A program made the translations under genes and the position numbers. Below the pieces are notes generated by a model that worked only from the letters and a program-made list of their open reading frames with translations, did not search any database and was not told the origin of the DNA. From NCBI GenBank assembly GCA_963843275.1, contig CAWJJM010000003.1, forward strand, positions 168,172 through 232,171: 64,000 nt of DNA. Direction: 5' to 3'. Numbering within the stretch: the stretch's first letter is position 1; each line of letters opens with the position of its first letter. The stretch comes from CAWJJM01 sp963843275. GTDB lineage: Bacteria > Acidobacteriota > Thermoanaerobaculia > Multivoradales > JBCCEF01. Of the stretch, positions 1-8,814 are shown piece by piece.

Positions 1-510
1 ATGGCCAAGTCGGCGCTCGCCGTCCAGGTGTCCTTCGATCCGTCGGTCGAGAAGGTCTTCCACACCCTCAACCGGACCGTCTACCAGACGGCGCGCAAGC
101 GCTTGCTGGCCACCCTCTGCTACGCGCTGATCGACCCGTCGCGCCGGGAGATGCTGTACGCCTCCGCCGGGCACCTGTTCCCCTACCGGATCGGCCGCGA
201 CGGCCGGGTGGAGGCGCTCGAGTCGGTCGCCTACCCGCTGGGCGTGCGCGGCGAGCTCGACGTGCTCGCCAAGGAGGCCCATCTGGCGGCCGGCGACACC
301 CTCTTCCTGTTCAGCGACGGCATCGTCGAGGCGCGGCGGGAGGGGACCGACGAGCCCTTCGGCTTCACCCGTCTCGAGGAGAGCCTGCGACGCCACGGCG
401 CCGAATCGGTCGAACGCCTGCGCGACGCGGTGCTGGCGGAGGTGGCGGACTTCGCCGGGCTGGCGCCGCGCGAGGACGATTTCACGGTCTTGGTCCTCCG
501 CCTCCCCTAA
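1..510 (+). CDS. PP2C-type (SpoIIE family) serine phosphatase, C-terminal part
   Basis: This is the end of a SpoIIE/RsbU-like protein phosphatase domain, the type that dephosphorylates anti-sigma-factor antagonists in partner-switching signalling. The order of motifs fits: an ASAGH segment near residue 56, a PLGV turn near 79, the LFSDGIVEA segment near 102-110 that carries a metal-binding Asp, and a terminal REDDFTVLVLR segment with the last Asp pair. The metal-binding residues expected at the start of the domain (GD near a VSGHG motif) are absent, so the gene almost certainly begins upstream of the window and the ATG at position 1 is internal. A structured repeat begins six bases after the stop codon. 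Family assignment is fairly safe; the target is unknown. Confidence 0.8.
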   Translation: MAKSALAVQVSFDPSVEKVFHTLNRTVYQTARKRLLATLCYALIDPSRREMLYASAGHLFPYRIGRDGRVEALESVAYPLGVRGELDVLAKEAHLAAGDTLFLFSDGIVEARREGTDEPFGFTRLEESLRRHGAESVERLRDAVLAEVADFAGLAPREDDFTVLVLRLP

Positions 511-516
511 CCCCCC

Positions 517-870
517 CTCGCGGCGGATGCGGGGGCGTCTGCGGCGTCGCTGCTCGGTCGGCCTCCCTGCGGCGTACTGATGTACGCCTCGGTCGGCCTC
601 GCTCGCGCTCCTTGCAGCCACCCCCGCCTCCACCGCGAGGGTGCCTCCGGTCACCGGGCGGGGCGTCGCTGCGCTCGCCCGGGTGGCCTCGCGCGGGCTG
701 CGCCCGCTCTCGGCCGGGGGGCGGCTCTCGCTACGCTCGCGCCGGACACCTCGCGCGGGCTGCGCCCGCTCTCGGCCGAGGGGCGGCTCTCGCTTCGCTC
801 GCGCCTCTCGGGGCCTCGCGCGGGCGGCGCTCGCTCTCGGAGGGGCGCTGCGGGGGGCGCGGTCGGGGTA
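517..870 (+). repeat. Stop-adjacent structured repeat, locus 1
   Basis: This 350-base stretch between two genes holds no credible gene. It starts six bases after the stop codon of the phosphatase gene with the head CTCGCGGCGGATGCGG. It then has a perfect 7-bp hairpin at 571-588 (GGCGTAC, loop TGAT, GTACGCC), then a tail rich in GCGGGC-TGC-GCCCGC type palindromes and the phrase TGCCTCCGGTCACC. The head and hairpin recur in opposite genomic orientation near 25.3 kb and 47.5 kb, and the tail recurs near 21 kb and 25 kb. Each copy has the same orientation as the gene it follows. Open frames here read as Arg/Ala/Pro-rich nonsense. Confidence 0.75.
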
Positions 871-924
871 GGATTCATGCGTCGTCTTCGATCCGCTGGG
901 TCTGGATCTCCTAGGAGCGTCTCG

Positions 925-2535
925 ATGAGGTCATGCCGTCTGCCGTGCGCCGCCGCCCTGGTCGTGTGCTGTCTGCTGTCGCGGGGGGCGTCGGGGGAGG
1001 TTCCCGTCGCCGGGGAGGTGTTCGACGTCAGCGTCGACCCGGTGGCGGCGACGCCGGCGCCGCGGATGGCGGCGGGGCCCGGGGGTGACAGCGTGGCGCT
1101 GTGGGTGGGCGACTGCGACGGCGGCGCGGGGCTGTGCGGCCGGACCTACGACGCGCTCGGTGAGCCGGTGGCGGGGCCGTTCCTGCTCCCCGTGCCGGTG
1201 GAGCTGGCGGTGGAGACGCCGCCCGCGGTCGGGGTCGCCGGCGGCGACTTCTTCGTCTTCTGGACCCGCGCCGGCCTCGGTTTCGCCCGGGAGATCGCCG
1301 GCCGCCGCTTCCATCCGGACGGCACGGCGGCGGGGCCGGAGCGCACCGTGGCCGCCGCCTCCGGGCAGGTCTTCGCGCGGCCCGATGCCGCCGCCGACGC
1401 TTCCGGCCGCCCGGTGGTGGTGTTCGAGCGCCAGCGCTACGAGGGCGTCGTCGGCGGCTCGCCGGCGTTCACCGGCGTCGAGATCCAGGCCCGCCGCCTC
1501 GACGGGGCGGGCGCCCCCCTGGGCCCGGCGGTCCTCGTCCATGCCGACTCGGGCGACCAGGTGGCGCAGCCGCGGGTCGGGGTCGGCCCGGCCGGCGGCT
1601 TCCTGGTGGCCTGGGAGAGCTTCGCGCTCGCCGACACGGTGCGGGTGCGGCGCTTCACGCCGGCGGCCGCCGGCGGGGCGACCGCGCTCGGCGGCGAGGC
1701 GGACGTCGACCCCGGCGCGGCGGGCAGCTCGGAGCCCGCGGTGGCGGCCAGCGACCAGGGGACCTTCCTGGTCGCCTGGGAGCGCGCCGGCGCCGGCGGC
1801 CCGACGGCCCCGCGCACGGCCCACGGCCAGGTGTTCGGGGCGGCGGGGCCGCTGTTCCCGGCGCCGTTCCGGCTCGGCAGCGGCGCCGCCAGCCAGGCCG
1901 CGCCGGCGGTGAGCGGAGGCGACGGCGCCTTCGTGGCGGTCTGGAAGGACGCGCGGGCGGATGGCTCGGTCTACGCCGACCGCTGGTCGGACGCCGGGGT
2001 CCCGCTCGGCGCGGAGCTGCGGGTCGACGAGTCGGCGGCCGGCGATCCGCTCCATCCCTCCGCGGCGGTCCTCGGCGGGGTGGGGGAGGGCCTCGGCTTC
2101 CTGGTCGGTTGGACCCGGCAAGCCGACGACTCGAGCCGGCGGGTGCTCGCCCGTCGCTTCGCGCCGGCCGAGGCGCCGCCGCAGCCCTGCGTCCCGTCCG
2201 CCACCGTGCTCTGCCTCGGCGCCGGCGACCGCTTCCGGGTCACCACGCAGTGGGCCGTCCCCGGGGGGGGTGCGGGGCAGGGGGTGGCGCGCGAGCTGAC
2301 CGGCGACACCGGTTGGTTCTGGTTCTTCGACGAGCACAACGTCGAGGTGGTGGTCAAGGTGCTCGCCGCCTGCCCGGTGAACGGGCGCTTCTGGGTGTTC
2401 GCCGCGGGGCTGACCAACGTCTCGGTGCAGCTCGACGTGGAGGACACCGTGACGGGCGTGCACCATCCCTACACCAACCCCCCGAACACGCCCTTCGAGC
2501 CCGTCCAGGACACCGCCGCCTTCCCCTGTCCCTGA
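925..2535 (+). CDS. Secreted beta-propeller-like protein with C-terminal WFWFF domain
   Basis: A 536-residue exported protein. I chose the ATG at 925 because AGGAG lies eight bases upstream and the product then begins with a signal peptide (MRSCRLPCAAALVVCCLLSR) ending near ASG; the open frame continues upstream only through repeat DNA. Residues about 25-410 contain several degenerate repeats with patterns such as VALW, FVFW, FLVAW and FVAVW, spaced 50-70 residues apart, as in beta-propeller-like WG/VAW repeats. The last 115 residues start at CVPSATVLCL and contain GDTGWFWFFDEHNVEVVVK. I know this domain from secreted Acidobacteriota proteins, where it often follows a proline-rich linker. Function is unknown, probably extracellular. 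It lies between repeat locus 1 and the beta-oxidation gene. Confidence 0.8.
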   Translation: MRSCRLPCAAALVVCCLLSRGASGEVPVAGEVFDVSVDPVAATPAPRMAAGPGGDSVALWVGDCDGGAGLCGRTYDALGEPVAGPFLLPVPVELAVETPPAVGVAGGDFFVFWTRAGLGFAREIAGRRFHPDGTAAGPERTVAAASGQVFARPDAAADASGRPVVVFERQRYEGVVGGSPAFTGVEIQARRLDGAGAPLGPAVLVHADSGDQVAQPRVGVGPAGGFLVAWESFALADTVRVRRFTPAAAGGATALGGEADVDPGAAGSSEPAVAASDQGTFLVAWERAGAGGPTAPRTAHGQVFGAAGPLFPAPFRLGSGAASQAAPAVSGGDGAFVAVWKDARADGSVYADRWSDAGVPLGAELRVDESAAGDPLHPSAAVLGGVGEGLGFLVGWTRQADDSSRRVLARRFAPAEAPPQPCVPSATVLCLGAGDRFRVTTQWAVPGGGAGQGVARELTGDTGWFWFFDEHNVEVVVKVLAACPVNGRFWVFAAGLTNVSVQLDVEDTVTGVHHPYTNPPNTPFEPVQDTAAFPCP

Positions 2536-2588
2536 CGCGCGGCGGCGGATGCGGCAGGCCGATCGCCGGCACCGGGGCCCGCGGTCGG

Positions 2589-2618
2589 TTGACACGCCGC
2601 GGGGGCGGTCCTTACGAT
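2589..2618 (+). promoter_or_regulatory. Sigma-70-type promoter of the fadJ-like gene
   Basis: A perfect TTGACA at 2589-2594 is followed, 18 bases later, by TACGAT at 2613-2618. The start codon at 2671 lies about 45 bases after the expected transcription start, with AAGGAG at 2661. Confidence 0.7.
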
Positions 2619-2670
2619 GGTTCGAGGCCTGCCGCAGCGCGGCGGCCAGCGCCCCACCCGAAGGAGTTCC

Positions 2671-4857
2671 ATGACCGAGAGCCCCACCCCCGCGGCGGCG
2701 CCCGCGGCGGACGCGCCGCCGGGTCGGCTCGAGCTGCGCGACGGGATCGCCTGGTTGGTCCTCGACGATCCGTCCAAGCGGGTCAACACCCTGTCGTCGC
2801 GCCTGTTCGGCTGGTTCTCCGAGCAGCTCGACCGCCTGGAGGCGGAGCCGCCTTCCGGCCTGGTGATCGTCTCCGGCAAGCCGGACGGCTTCGTCGCCGG
2901 CGCCGACATCGAGGAGCTGCGGGGCCTGGCGACGCCGGAGCGGGTGCGCGCCCTGCTGGCCGGCGGCCACGCGCTCAGCCGTCGCCTGGAGGGGCTACCG
3001 TTTCCGAAGGTGGCGGCGATCCACGGTGCCGCGCTGGGCGGCGGGCTCGAGCTGGCCCTGTGCTGCGACTACCGGGTGGCGACCCGGTCGCGCCGCACCC
3101 GCCTCGGCCTGCCCGAGGTGCAGCTCGGCCTGATCCCGGGGATGGGCGGCACCCAGCGTCTGCCGCGGCGGATCGGCGTGCCGGCCGCGCTCGACCTGAT
3201 CCTCACCGGCCGTCAGGTGGGGGCGGAACGGGCCCGGCGGCTCGGCCTGGTCGACGAGGTGTGCGATCCGGCCGTGCTGGGCGACGCGGCGCGCCGCCTG
3301 CTCGCCGAGCACGCCGCCGGGCGCGGCAGCGCGATCGCCGCCCGGCGGGGTGCGGGGCGCCCCTTCGCGCAGCGCGCCGCGGAGCTGTTGACCCATGTCC
3401 CGGTGGCCGACCGGGTGGTCTACGACCGCGCCCGCGCCGGCGTGCTGGCGAAGACCGGCGGCCTCTACCCGGCGCCCCTGGTGGCGGTCGACGTGGTGCA
3501 CGAGGGCCTGCACCTGCCCCTCGAGCGCGGCCTCGCCCTCGAGGCCGAGGCCTTCGCCGAGCTGGTCGTCTCGCGCACCGCCCGCAACCTGATGGCGATC
3601 TTCTTCATGAAGACCGCCGTGGAGTCGCGCGCCACCGGCACGGCGCGCGGAGCCCGGGCCGTGCGCGGCCCGGTGGGGGTGGTGGGCGCGGGGTTCATGG
3701 GGGCGGGCATCGCCCAGCTGCTCGCCGCGCGGGGGCGCCGGGTGGTGATGAAGGACCGCGACCACGCGTCGCTGGGCCGGGGCCTCGCCGCCGCCGCCGG
3801 GCGCTTCGCCGACCTCGAGCGCCGCCACCGGCTCGGGGCGCCCGACGTGCCGGCGGCGATGGCGCGGATCGTGCCGACCCTCGACGACGCGGAGCTGGTG
3901 CGCAGCGACTTCGTGATCGAGGCCGTCTTCGAGGACCTCGAGACCAAGCGCCGGGTGCTCGCCGAGGTCGAGGCGGTGGCTCCGGACGATCTCGTCTTCG
4001 CCTCCAACACCTCCACGCTGCCGATCGCCGAGATCGCCGCCGGGAGCCGCGCCCCGGAGCGGGTGGTGGGGATGCACTTCTTCAGCCCGGTCCACAAGAT
4101 GCCGCTGCTCGAGGTGATCCACCACCCGGGCAGCGCGCCGGAGGCGGTCGCCACCACGGTCGCGCTGGGCCGGGAGATGGGCAAGACCGTCCTCGTCGTC
4201 GCCGACGGCCCCGGGTTCTTCACCAGCCGCGTGCTCGGCCCGTTCCTCAACGAGGCCGCCTGGATGCTCGCCGAGGGGGCGCGGATCGAGGAGATCGACG
4301 GCGCGCTGGAGCGCTGGGGCTTCCCGGTGGGGCCGCTGCGCCTGCTCGACGAGGTGGGGCTCGACATCGCGCACCACGCCGGCCGCGAGATGGTGGCGCG
4401 CCAGGGGGAGCGGCTGGCGCCGCCGCCGCTGTTCGAGCGCCTGCTCGCCGCCGGCCGCACCGGCCGCAAGGGCGGCAAGGGCTTCTACCGGTACGGCGGC
4501 GGCCGCGGCGCGGCGCGGCGGGTGGACGGCGGCGTCTACCCGCTGTTGGACTGGGAGCCGGCGCCGCTCTCGGAGGTGGAGATCGCCGAGCGCTGCTGGC
4601 TGCAGATGCTCAACGAGACCGCGCGCACGCTCGAGGACGGCATCCTCGCCGACCCCGACGACGTCGACGTCGGGGTGATCTTCGGCTTCGGGTTCCCCCC
4701 CTTCCGCGGCGGCATCCTGCGCGAGGCGGACCACCAGGGGCTGGGCTACGTGGTGGAGCGGCTCGACCGCTACGCCGACCGCCACGGCGAGCGGTTGCGC
4801 CCGGCGCAGCTGCTGCGCCACATGGCCGAGCGCGGCGAGCGCTTCCACCGGGGCTGA
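2671..4857 (+). CDS. fadJ: Fused enoyl-CoA hydratase / 3-hydroxyacyl-CoA dehydrogenase
   Basis: A 728-residue two-function enzyme of fatty-acid beta-oxidation, close to the 714-729 residues of FadJ/FadB. The N-terminal crotonase domain (about 15-200) has the FVAGADI oxyanion-hole segment (residues 74-80), GGGLE with Glu127 and LPEVQLG with Glu149, the two expected catalytic glutamates. The dehydrogenase domain starts near 333 with a VGVVGAGFMGAGIA NAD-binding loop. His469 in GMHFFSPVHKM is the expected catalytic His. Two C-terminal 3HCDH segments follow, the first at DGPGFFTSRVLGPF, the second near GFGFPPFRGG. The ATG at 2671 is preceded by AAGGAG; a longer frame from 2617 lacks a binding site. 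No thiolase (FadA/FadI) partner is next to it; a small membrane protein follows 15 bases later. FadB and FadJ cannot be separated with certainty from sequence alone. Confidence 0.92.
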   Translation: MTESPTPAAAPAADAPPGRLELRDGIAWLVLDDPSKRVNTLSSRLFGWFSEQLDRLEAEPPSGLVIVSGKPDGFVAGADIEELRGLATPERVRALLAGGHALSRRLEGLPFPKVAAIHGAALGGGLELALCCDYRVATRSRRTRLGLPEVQLGLIPGMGGTQRLPRRIGVPAALDLILTGRQVGAERARRLGLVDEVCDPAVLGDAARRLLAEHAAGRGSAIAARRGAGRPFAQRAAELLTHVPVADRVVYDRARAGVLAKTGGLYPAPLVAVDVVHEGLHLPLERGLALEAEAFAELVVSRTARNLMAIFFMKTAVESRATGTARGARAVRGPVGVVGAGFMGAGIAQLLAARGRRVVMKDRDHASLGRGLAAAAGRFADLERRHRLGAPDVPAAMARIVPTLDDAELVRSDFVIEAVFEDLETKRRVLAEVEAVAPDDLVFASNTSTLPIAEIAAGSRAPERVVGMHFFSPVHKMPLLEVIHHPGSAPEAVATTVALGREMGKTVLVVADGPGFFTSRVLGPFLNEAAWMLAEGARIEEIDGALERWGFPVGPLRLLDEVGLDIAHHAGREMVARQGERLAPPPLFERLLAAGRTGRKGGKGFYRYGGGRGAARRVDGGVYPLLDWEPAPLSEVEIAERCWLQMLNETARTLEDGILADPDDVDVGVIFGFGFPPFRGGILREADHQGLGYVVERLDRYADRHGERLRPAQLLRHMAERGERFHRG

Positions 4858-4872
4858 GGCGGGAGGCGGCGC

Positions 4873-5064
4873 GTGCTCGGCAACTGGCTGGTCCTGGTGG
4901 TGATCTTCGCCGTGCTGACGGCCGTCGGCGCCTACTGGGCGGCGGCGCAGCTCCACAGCCGCCGCCTGGCGGTGATCCTGGTCGTGGTGGTGCTGGTGTT
5001 CTTCGTCGGCCTCTACCTGGGCCTCGAGTGGCTGGTCGTCACCTACGGCCCCGCCGCCCCCTGA
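4873..5064 (+). CDS. Small two-helix membrane protein
   Basis: A 63-residue protein starting at GTG with GGGAGG seven bases upstream. It has two hydrophobic helices, about residues 4-25 and 32-57, separated by the basic turn QLHSRR, and a short polar tail. It begins 15 bases after the fadJ-like stop codon, so it is probably cotranscribed. I do not recognise a family. Its composition and tight spacing support it as real, but the function cannot be told. Confidence 0.6.
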   Translation: MLGNWLVLVVIFAVLTAVGAYWAAAQLHSRRLAVILVVVVLVFFVGLYLGLEWLVVTYGPAAP

Positions 5065-5082
5065 CCGCGCCGTCCGGCGCGG
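5065..5082. terminator. Hairpin between convergent genes
   Basis: A perfect 7-bp stem (CCGCGCC, loop GTCC, GGCGCGG) lies in the 23 bases between the small membrane gene and the DUF5916 gene, which converge. It lacks a T run, so a terminator role is inferred only from position. Confidence 0.4.
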
Positions 5083-5087
5083 CGCGA

Positions 5088-7376
5088 TCAGTGCTGGAAG
5101 GCGTAGGAGAGCTTCACGAACACCTGGCGGGCGGCCGGCTCGAGCCGGTCGCCCTGCGGGTCGAGGACCAGCGCCCGCTCGTCGCCGTAGCCCACGAACA
5201 GCACCGTCTGCCAGTTGAGCTTGTAGGCGAACAGCGCCGACCCCGCGAGGCCGGCGTCGCGCCGCGTCACCCGGGAGGTGTAGAGGGTCGGGTCGCGCTC
5301 GGTCTCCACCCACTGCCCGATCAGCCGCAGGTAGGAGCGCGCGGTGAAGGTGTACTGGCCGCGCAGCCGGGCGACGTCGGCGGTGAACAGCCGGCCGTGG
5401 GCGCCGGGTTCGTCGAGGTCGAGCCAGCGGCGCTCGGTGTGGGCGGAGAGCTGCAGGTGGTCGGTGGGCTGGACGGTGGCCTCGAAGGTGAGGCCGGCGC
5501 CGGAGCCGAGGCGGTCGTTGGCGTAGTCGACCTGGTCGCCGACCTGTCCCTCGAGCTCCAGGCGGGTGATCCTCCGGGTGGGGCTGGAGCGGAGATCGAA
5601 GATCAAGCGCCGGACGTCGAACACCCGGTCGACCGCCCGCAGCGTGTCGAAGCCCAGCTCGACGCTGGCGAAGGACGACCACAAGGCGTCGAGGCTGATG
5701 CCCGGCCGGATCAGGCGGCCGAGCAGCTCACCGTCCTGGGTCTCGGTGTAGTCGGACGACAGGTAGGGACGCCAGCGCCGGACCGGTCCGCCGTCGGGGT
5801 GGAAGGTGTAGCCCAGCTCGCCGTAGCCCTCGCGGTAGCCGACCTGCGGCACGTACCCGCTGTCGGCGCGGAAGCCGTCGGCGAAGTCCCAGTAGCCCGC
5901 GAACCAGTCGACGGTGTCGGTGCCGTGCGACCAGGACAGCCGGGCGCCGTGACCGGAGAGCCGCCGGCCGTCCCAGGTGGCCGCCAGGTCGGGCCGTTCG
6001 GGGGTGCGGCTCTCGCTCCACAGGAGCTGGCCGCTGACCCGGTCCGCCTGGCCCGGACGCCACTCGAAGTCCGGACCGAACACCCGGTTGTAGGCGCCGC
6101 CGTCGATCTCGCGGTCGGTGACCAGGAAGCTGGCGAACGACCGGCCCAGGTCGTGCCGCAGACGCCCCACCGTGACCGTCGAGGCGAAGTCCTGCCGGGC
6201 CAGGCCCGAGCTGTTGGGCCCGGGCAGGATGACGCTGCCACCGCCCCGGTCGTCCGCGACCAGCAGCGTGTAGCCGGTCGAGCCGACGCGGCCGGTGGCG
6301 CGCGCCCCCCAGGCGGGATCGGTCACGGTCCGGGTGTAGACGGCCTGGATCGGCGTCGCCAGCAGGTCGACGCCCTCGAGGAAGAACGGTCGCTTCTCCG
6401 GGAAGAAGAGGGCGAAGCGCTCGTTGGCGGCGATCTGCGCGACGTCCGACTCGATCTGCGAGAAGTCCGGGTTGACGGTGGCGTCGAGCGCCAGCCCCGG
6501 GTTCGGCAGCCACTTCAGGTCGACGCCCCCGTCGCCCTCGGCGGAGCCGGTCTCGAGCGGGCTCCCCGGCCCGTCGCGTGGCGTCGAGGCCTGGCTGGCG
6601 GTGGCGTAGGGCGCCACGGTGAGCGAGCCGCCCTCGGGCAGCCCCGCGAGCCCCTCGAGTGGCTGGACGTGGCAGATGAAGCAGTTCTCGTCCCGCGGCA
6701 GCCTCTCGGCGAACATCTGGGTGCGGAACTCGCGCGGCATGTTGCGGTAGAGCAGGATCCCCCACTGCGGCGAGCTGCCCTCGTAGCGCAGCGACGAGAA
6801 CGGCACCCGCATCTCGAGCACCCAGCCGTCCTCGGTGATCCGCGCGGCCGAGTCCCAGAAGAAGTCGGGGGAGGAGTCCTCGCCGGAGGCGTCGGCCGAC
6901 ACCGCGTCGTACTGCAGACCGCGCGGGTTGGCGAGCAGCAGGACCGCGGTCTTGCCGTCGTTGCGCGTGTCGAGGATCACCCCGCCGTAGTCGTCCGAGT
7001 TGCCGTTGATCGCGTCGTGGTCGCCGAGCGGCGCCCGGATCTGCTCGGGGTGCGGGTCGGAGAACTCGAAGGCCGCGTAGAAGAAGCGGTCGTCGTAGGT
7101 GAGCCAGGCGACGTTGCCGACCTTGGCCGGCACGTTGTCGGCGGGGTTGGTCTCGTACCAGGTGTCGATCCGGACGGCGCCCTGCCAGCCGGGGTCCTCC
7201 AGGCGCCCGTCGACCGTGATCTCTCCCGCCGCGCGGTGGACGACGATCGGTGCGCCGCGGGTCACCCCGTCGGCCGCCCGGGCGGGGAGGGTGGCGGTGA
7301 CGCAGAGCGCCGTCGCCAGTGCGGCGAGGGAACCGGCGCGGCGGAGGGTGCGGGGCAGGGGGCCGAGGATCTGCAT
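5088..7376 (-). CDS. CBM9/DUF5916 outer-membrane protein with one CXXCH motif
   Basis: A 762-residue exported protein. A signal peptide (residues 1-35, hydrophobic AALATALCVTATLPARA) is followed by a CBM9-like domain (about 40-225; IVVHRAAGEITVDGRLEDPGW, YDDRFFYAAFEFSD, WVLEMRVPFSSLRY). A long DUF5916 region with alternating beta strands follows and ends in FVKLSYAFQH, as expected for an outer-membrane barrel. FPEKRPFFLEG near residue 330 is typical of the family. The start has AGGAAGG upstream. Residues 232-236 read CFICH, one haem-binding-type CXXCH motif, in a loop between the two domains. The role in this family is unknown; carbohydrate sensing or uptake is often guessed. The gene converges with the small membrane gene. 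Confidence 0.85.
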   Translation of the reverse strand: MQILGPLPRTLRRAGSLAALATALCVTATLPARAADGVTRGAPIVVHRAAGEITVDGRLEDPGWQGAVRIDTWYETNPADNVPAKVGNVAWLTYDDRFFYAAFEFSDPHPEQIRAPLGDHDAINGNSDDYGGVILDTRNDGKTAVLLLANPRGLQYDAVSADASGEDSSPDFFWDSAARITEDGWVLEMRVPFSSLRYEGSSPQWGILLYRNMPREFRTQMFAERLPRDENCFICHVQPLEGLAGLPEGGSLTVAPYATASQASTPRDGPGSPLETGSAEGDGGVDLKWLPNPGLALDATVNPDFSQIESDVAQIAANERFALFFPEKRPFFLEGVDLLATPIQAVYTRTVTDPAWGARATGRVGSTGYTLLVADDRGGGSVILPGPNSSGLARQDFASTVTVGRLRHDLGRSFASFLVTDREIDGGAYNRVFGPDFEWRPGQADRVSGQLLWSESRTPERPDLAATWDGRRLSGHGARLSWSHGTDTVDWFAGYWDFADGFRADSGYVPQVGYREGYGELGYTFHPDGGPVRRWRPYLSSDYTETQDGELLGRLIRPGISLDALWSSFASVELGFDTLRAVDRVFDVRRLIFDLRSSPTRRITRLELEGQVGDQVDYANDRLGSGAGLTFEATVQPTDHLQLSAHTERRWLDLDEPGAHGRLFTADVARLRGQYTFTARSYLRLIGQWVETERDPTLYTSRVTRRDAGLAGSALFAYKLNWQTVLFVGYGDERALVLDPQGDRLEPAARQVFVKLSYAFQH

Positions 7377-7460
7377 TCGGACCTTCCTACGTAGCCGGCC
7401 CGGCCCGGGTTTGGGCGCCGGCGGCCCCGACGGGCCGCCGGCCGGCAGCGACCGGGCGCG

Positions 7461-8114
7461 CTATCCGCCCGCCCCGCCTGCCGCGGCCGGGGCGGGGACC
7501 GGGACGATCGCGTAGGCGCCGGGGGCGCCGCCGCGGATGACGAAGAGGGGGTCGCCGGGGCCGCCGGAGCCGAGATCGTCGTCGGTCAGATACGGGACGT
7601 AGAACATGAGGTGGGGCGGGAAGGGGCGGACGGTCCCGGCCGCGTCGACCGGTACCCGGTTCTCGGTCGACAGCATGTAGTTGATCCCTGGGCGGCGCGG
7701 CGCCCGCAGGCGCCCCTCCGCCCAGGCGGTGGCGACCCGCGCCTCGATCTCGGCGCGGTCCGCGCCCGCCATGCGCAGCTCCGCGGTCATCAGGGTCTCG
7801 GCGAGGAGGGTGGCCGATCCCTCCGCGTCGAAGCACTGTGGCTCGAAGGCGCCCGGACGGTCGCGCTCCACCAGGCAGTGGAAGCCGTTGCGGCTCTCCC
7901 GCGCCAGCTCGTAGCCGTGCGCGGTGAGGACGTAGACCCCGGCACCCGCGGCGACCCGGGCCGGGCCGGCGGCCAGGGCGGCGGCGATCTCCCGGGCGCG
8001 CGGCAGGAGCTCCGGTCTCCAGGCGCCGCCGGGATCGTCGGTGGCGCGGGCGAGCGGAGCGGCGGCGAGGGGAAGGGCGAGCAGCGCGGGGACGACCAGG
8101 CGATGGAGCGTCAT
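7461..8114 (-). CDS. Secreted protein of unknown function
   Basis: A 217-residue exported protein beginning MTLHRLVVPALLALPLAAAP with a cleavage site near ARA-TDD. GGAGG lies five bases before the ATG at 8114; a longer frame to 8276 would run into the divergent sigma gene. The mature part holds two cysteines in NGFHCLVERDRPG and EPQCFDAEG that could form a disulfide, an acidic helical stretch, then PHLMFYVPYLTDDDLG and a C-terminal Ala/Pro/Gly tail. I recall similar proteins in Acidobacteriota but no function. It is divergently transcribed from the ECF sigma gene 148 bases away, so the two may share regulation. Confidence 0.7.
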   Translation of the reverse strand: MTLHRLVVPALLALPLAAAPLARATDDPGGAWRPELLPRAREIAAALAAGPARVAAGAGVYVLTAHGYELARESRNGFHCLVERDRPGAFEPQCFDAEGSATLLAETLMTAELRMAGADRAEIEARVATAWAEGRLRAPRRPGINYMLSTENRVPVDAAGTVRPFPPHLMFYVPYLTDDDLGSGGPGDPLFVIRGGAPGAYAIVPVPAPAAAGGAGG

Positions 8115-8262
8115 GACACCTCCAGGGGTCGCGGCCCGCGGCGGCGCGGGTCCGGCGTTCGACCCTGGGTGATCCCGGGAGGGGGTAGGGTTCGCGGGCG
8201 GCGCGGCGGGAGCCCGGAGCGAACCCTCCGGGCCTCCCGTGCCACCCAGGAGCGAGGAGATC

Positions 8263-8814
8263 GTGCCCGCCGACACCCCCGCCGCCCCCGACGACGAGCG
8301 GCTGGTCGAGCGCTTCCTGGCCCGCCGCGACGAGAGCGCCTTCCGGTCGCTCTACCGCGCCCACGGCCCCTACCTGTGGGGCCTGGCGCTGCGCCTGTCG
8401 GGCGGCGACGCGTCGGCCGCCGAGGAGCTGGTGCAGGAGACCTGGGCGCGCAGTCTCGTGCGGCTGGAGTCGTTCGGCGGCCGCTCCGCGCTGCGCACCT
8501 GGCTGGCCGGCATCCTGGTCAACTGCTGGCGCGAGTCGCGCCGCGCGCTACGCTGGACGGCGGCCGGGAGCGCCGACGCGGCGCCGTCCGCCGAGCGGTC
8601 CCTGCCGCCCGCCTCTGCGCTGGCGGTCGACGTCGAGAGGGCTCTCGCCGCGCTGCCCGACGGCCTGCGCGCCGTGCTCCTGCTGTTCGACCTCGAGGGC
8701 TACACCCATCCCGAGATCGGCGAGCGCCTCGGCATCCCGGTGGGGACCTCGAAGCGCCGTCTGTTCGATGCCCGGCGGCTGTTGCGCCGCCGCCTCGCCG
8801 GAGACACGCCATGA
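8263..8814 (+). CDS. ECF-type RNA polymerase sigma factor
   Basis: A 183-residue sigma-70 family factor with region 2 at about residues 10-80 (FRSLYRAHGPYLWGLALRL, AAEELVQETWAR) and region 4 at about 120-175 (LAALPDGLRAVLLLFDLEGYTHPEIGE, GTSKRRLFDARRLLRRRL). Region 3 is absent, as in ECF factors. I chose GTG 8263 because AGGAGCGAGGAG lies just upstream; an in-frame GTG at 8239 would add eight residues. The next gene overlaps its stop codon (ATGA) and encodes a membrane protein that looks like its regulator. The promoter it recognises cannot be read from the sequence; autoregulation of the 8115-8262 intergenic region is plausible. Confidence 0.92.
   Translation: MPADTPAAPDDERLVERFLARRDESAFRSLYRAHGPYLWGLALRLSGGDASAAEELVQETWARSLVRLESFGGRSALRTWLAGILVNCWRESRRALRWTAAGSADAAPSAERSLPPASALAVDVERALAALPDGLRAVLLLFDLEGYTHPEIGERLGIPVGTSKRRLFDARRLLRRRLAGDTP

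Noticed and set aside
580..924. N-terminal extension of the secreted propeller-like protein
   Set aside because: It is encoded by repeat DNA and would bury a clear signal peptide; AGGAG and ATG 925 fit better.
2109..7394. A 1761-codon open frame on the plus strand
   Set aside because: It runs through the fadJ-like gene in another frame and antisense to DUF5916; its Arg/Ala/Pro-rich translation has no family features. Long shadow frames are expected at this GC content.
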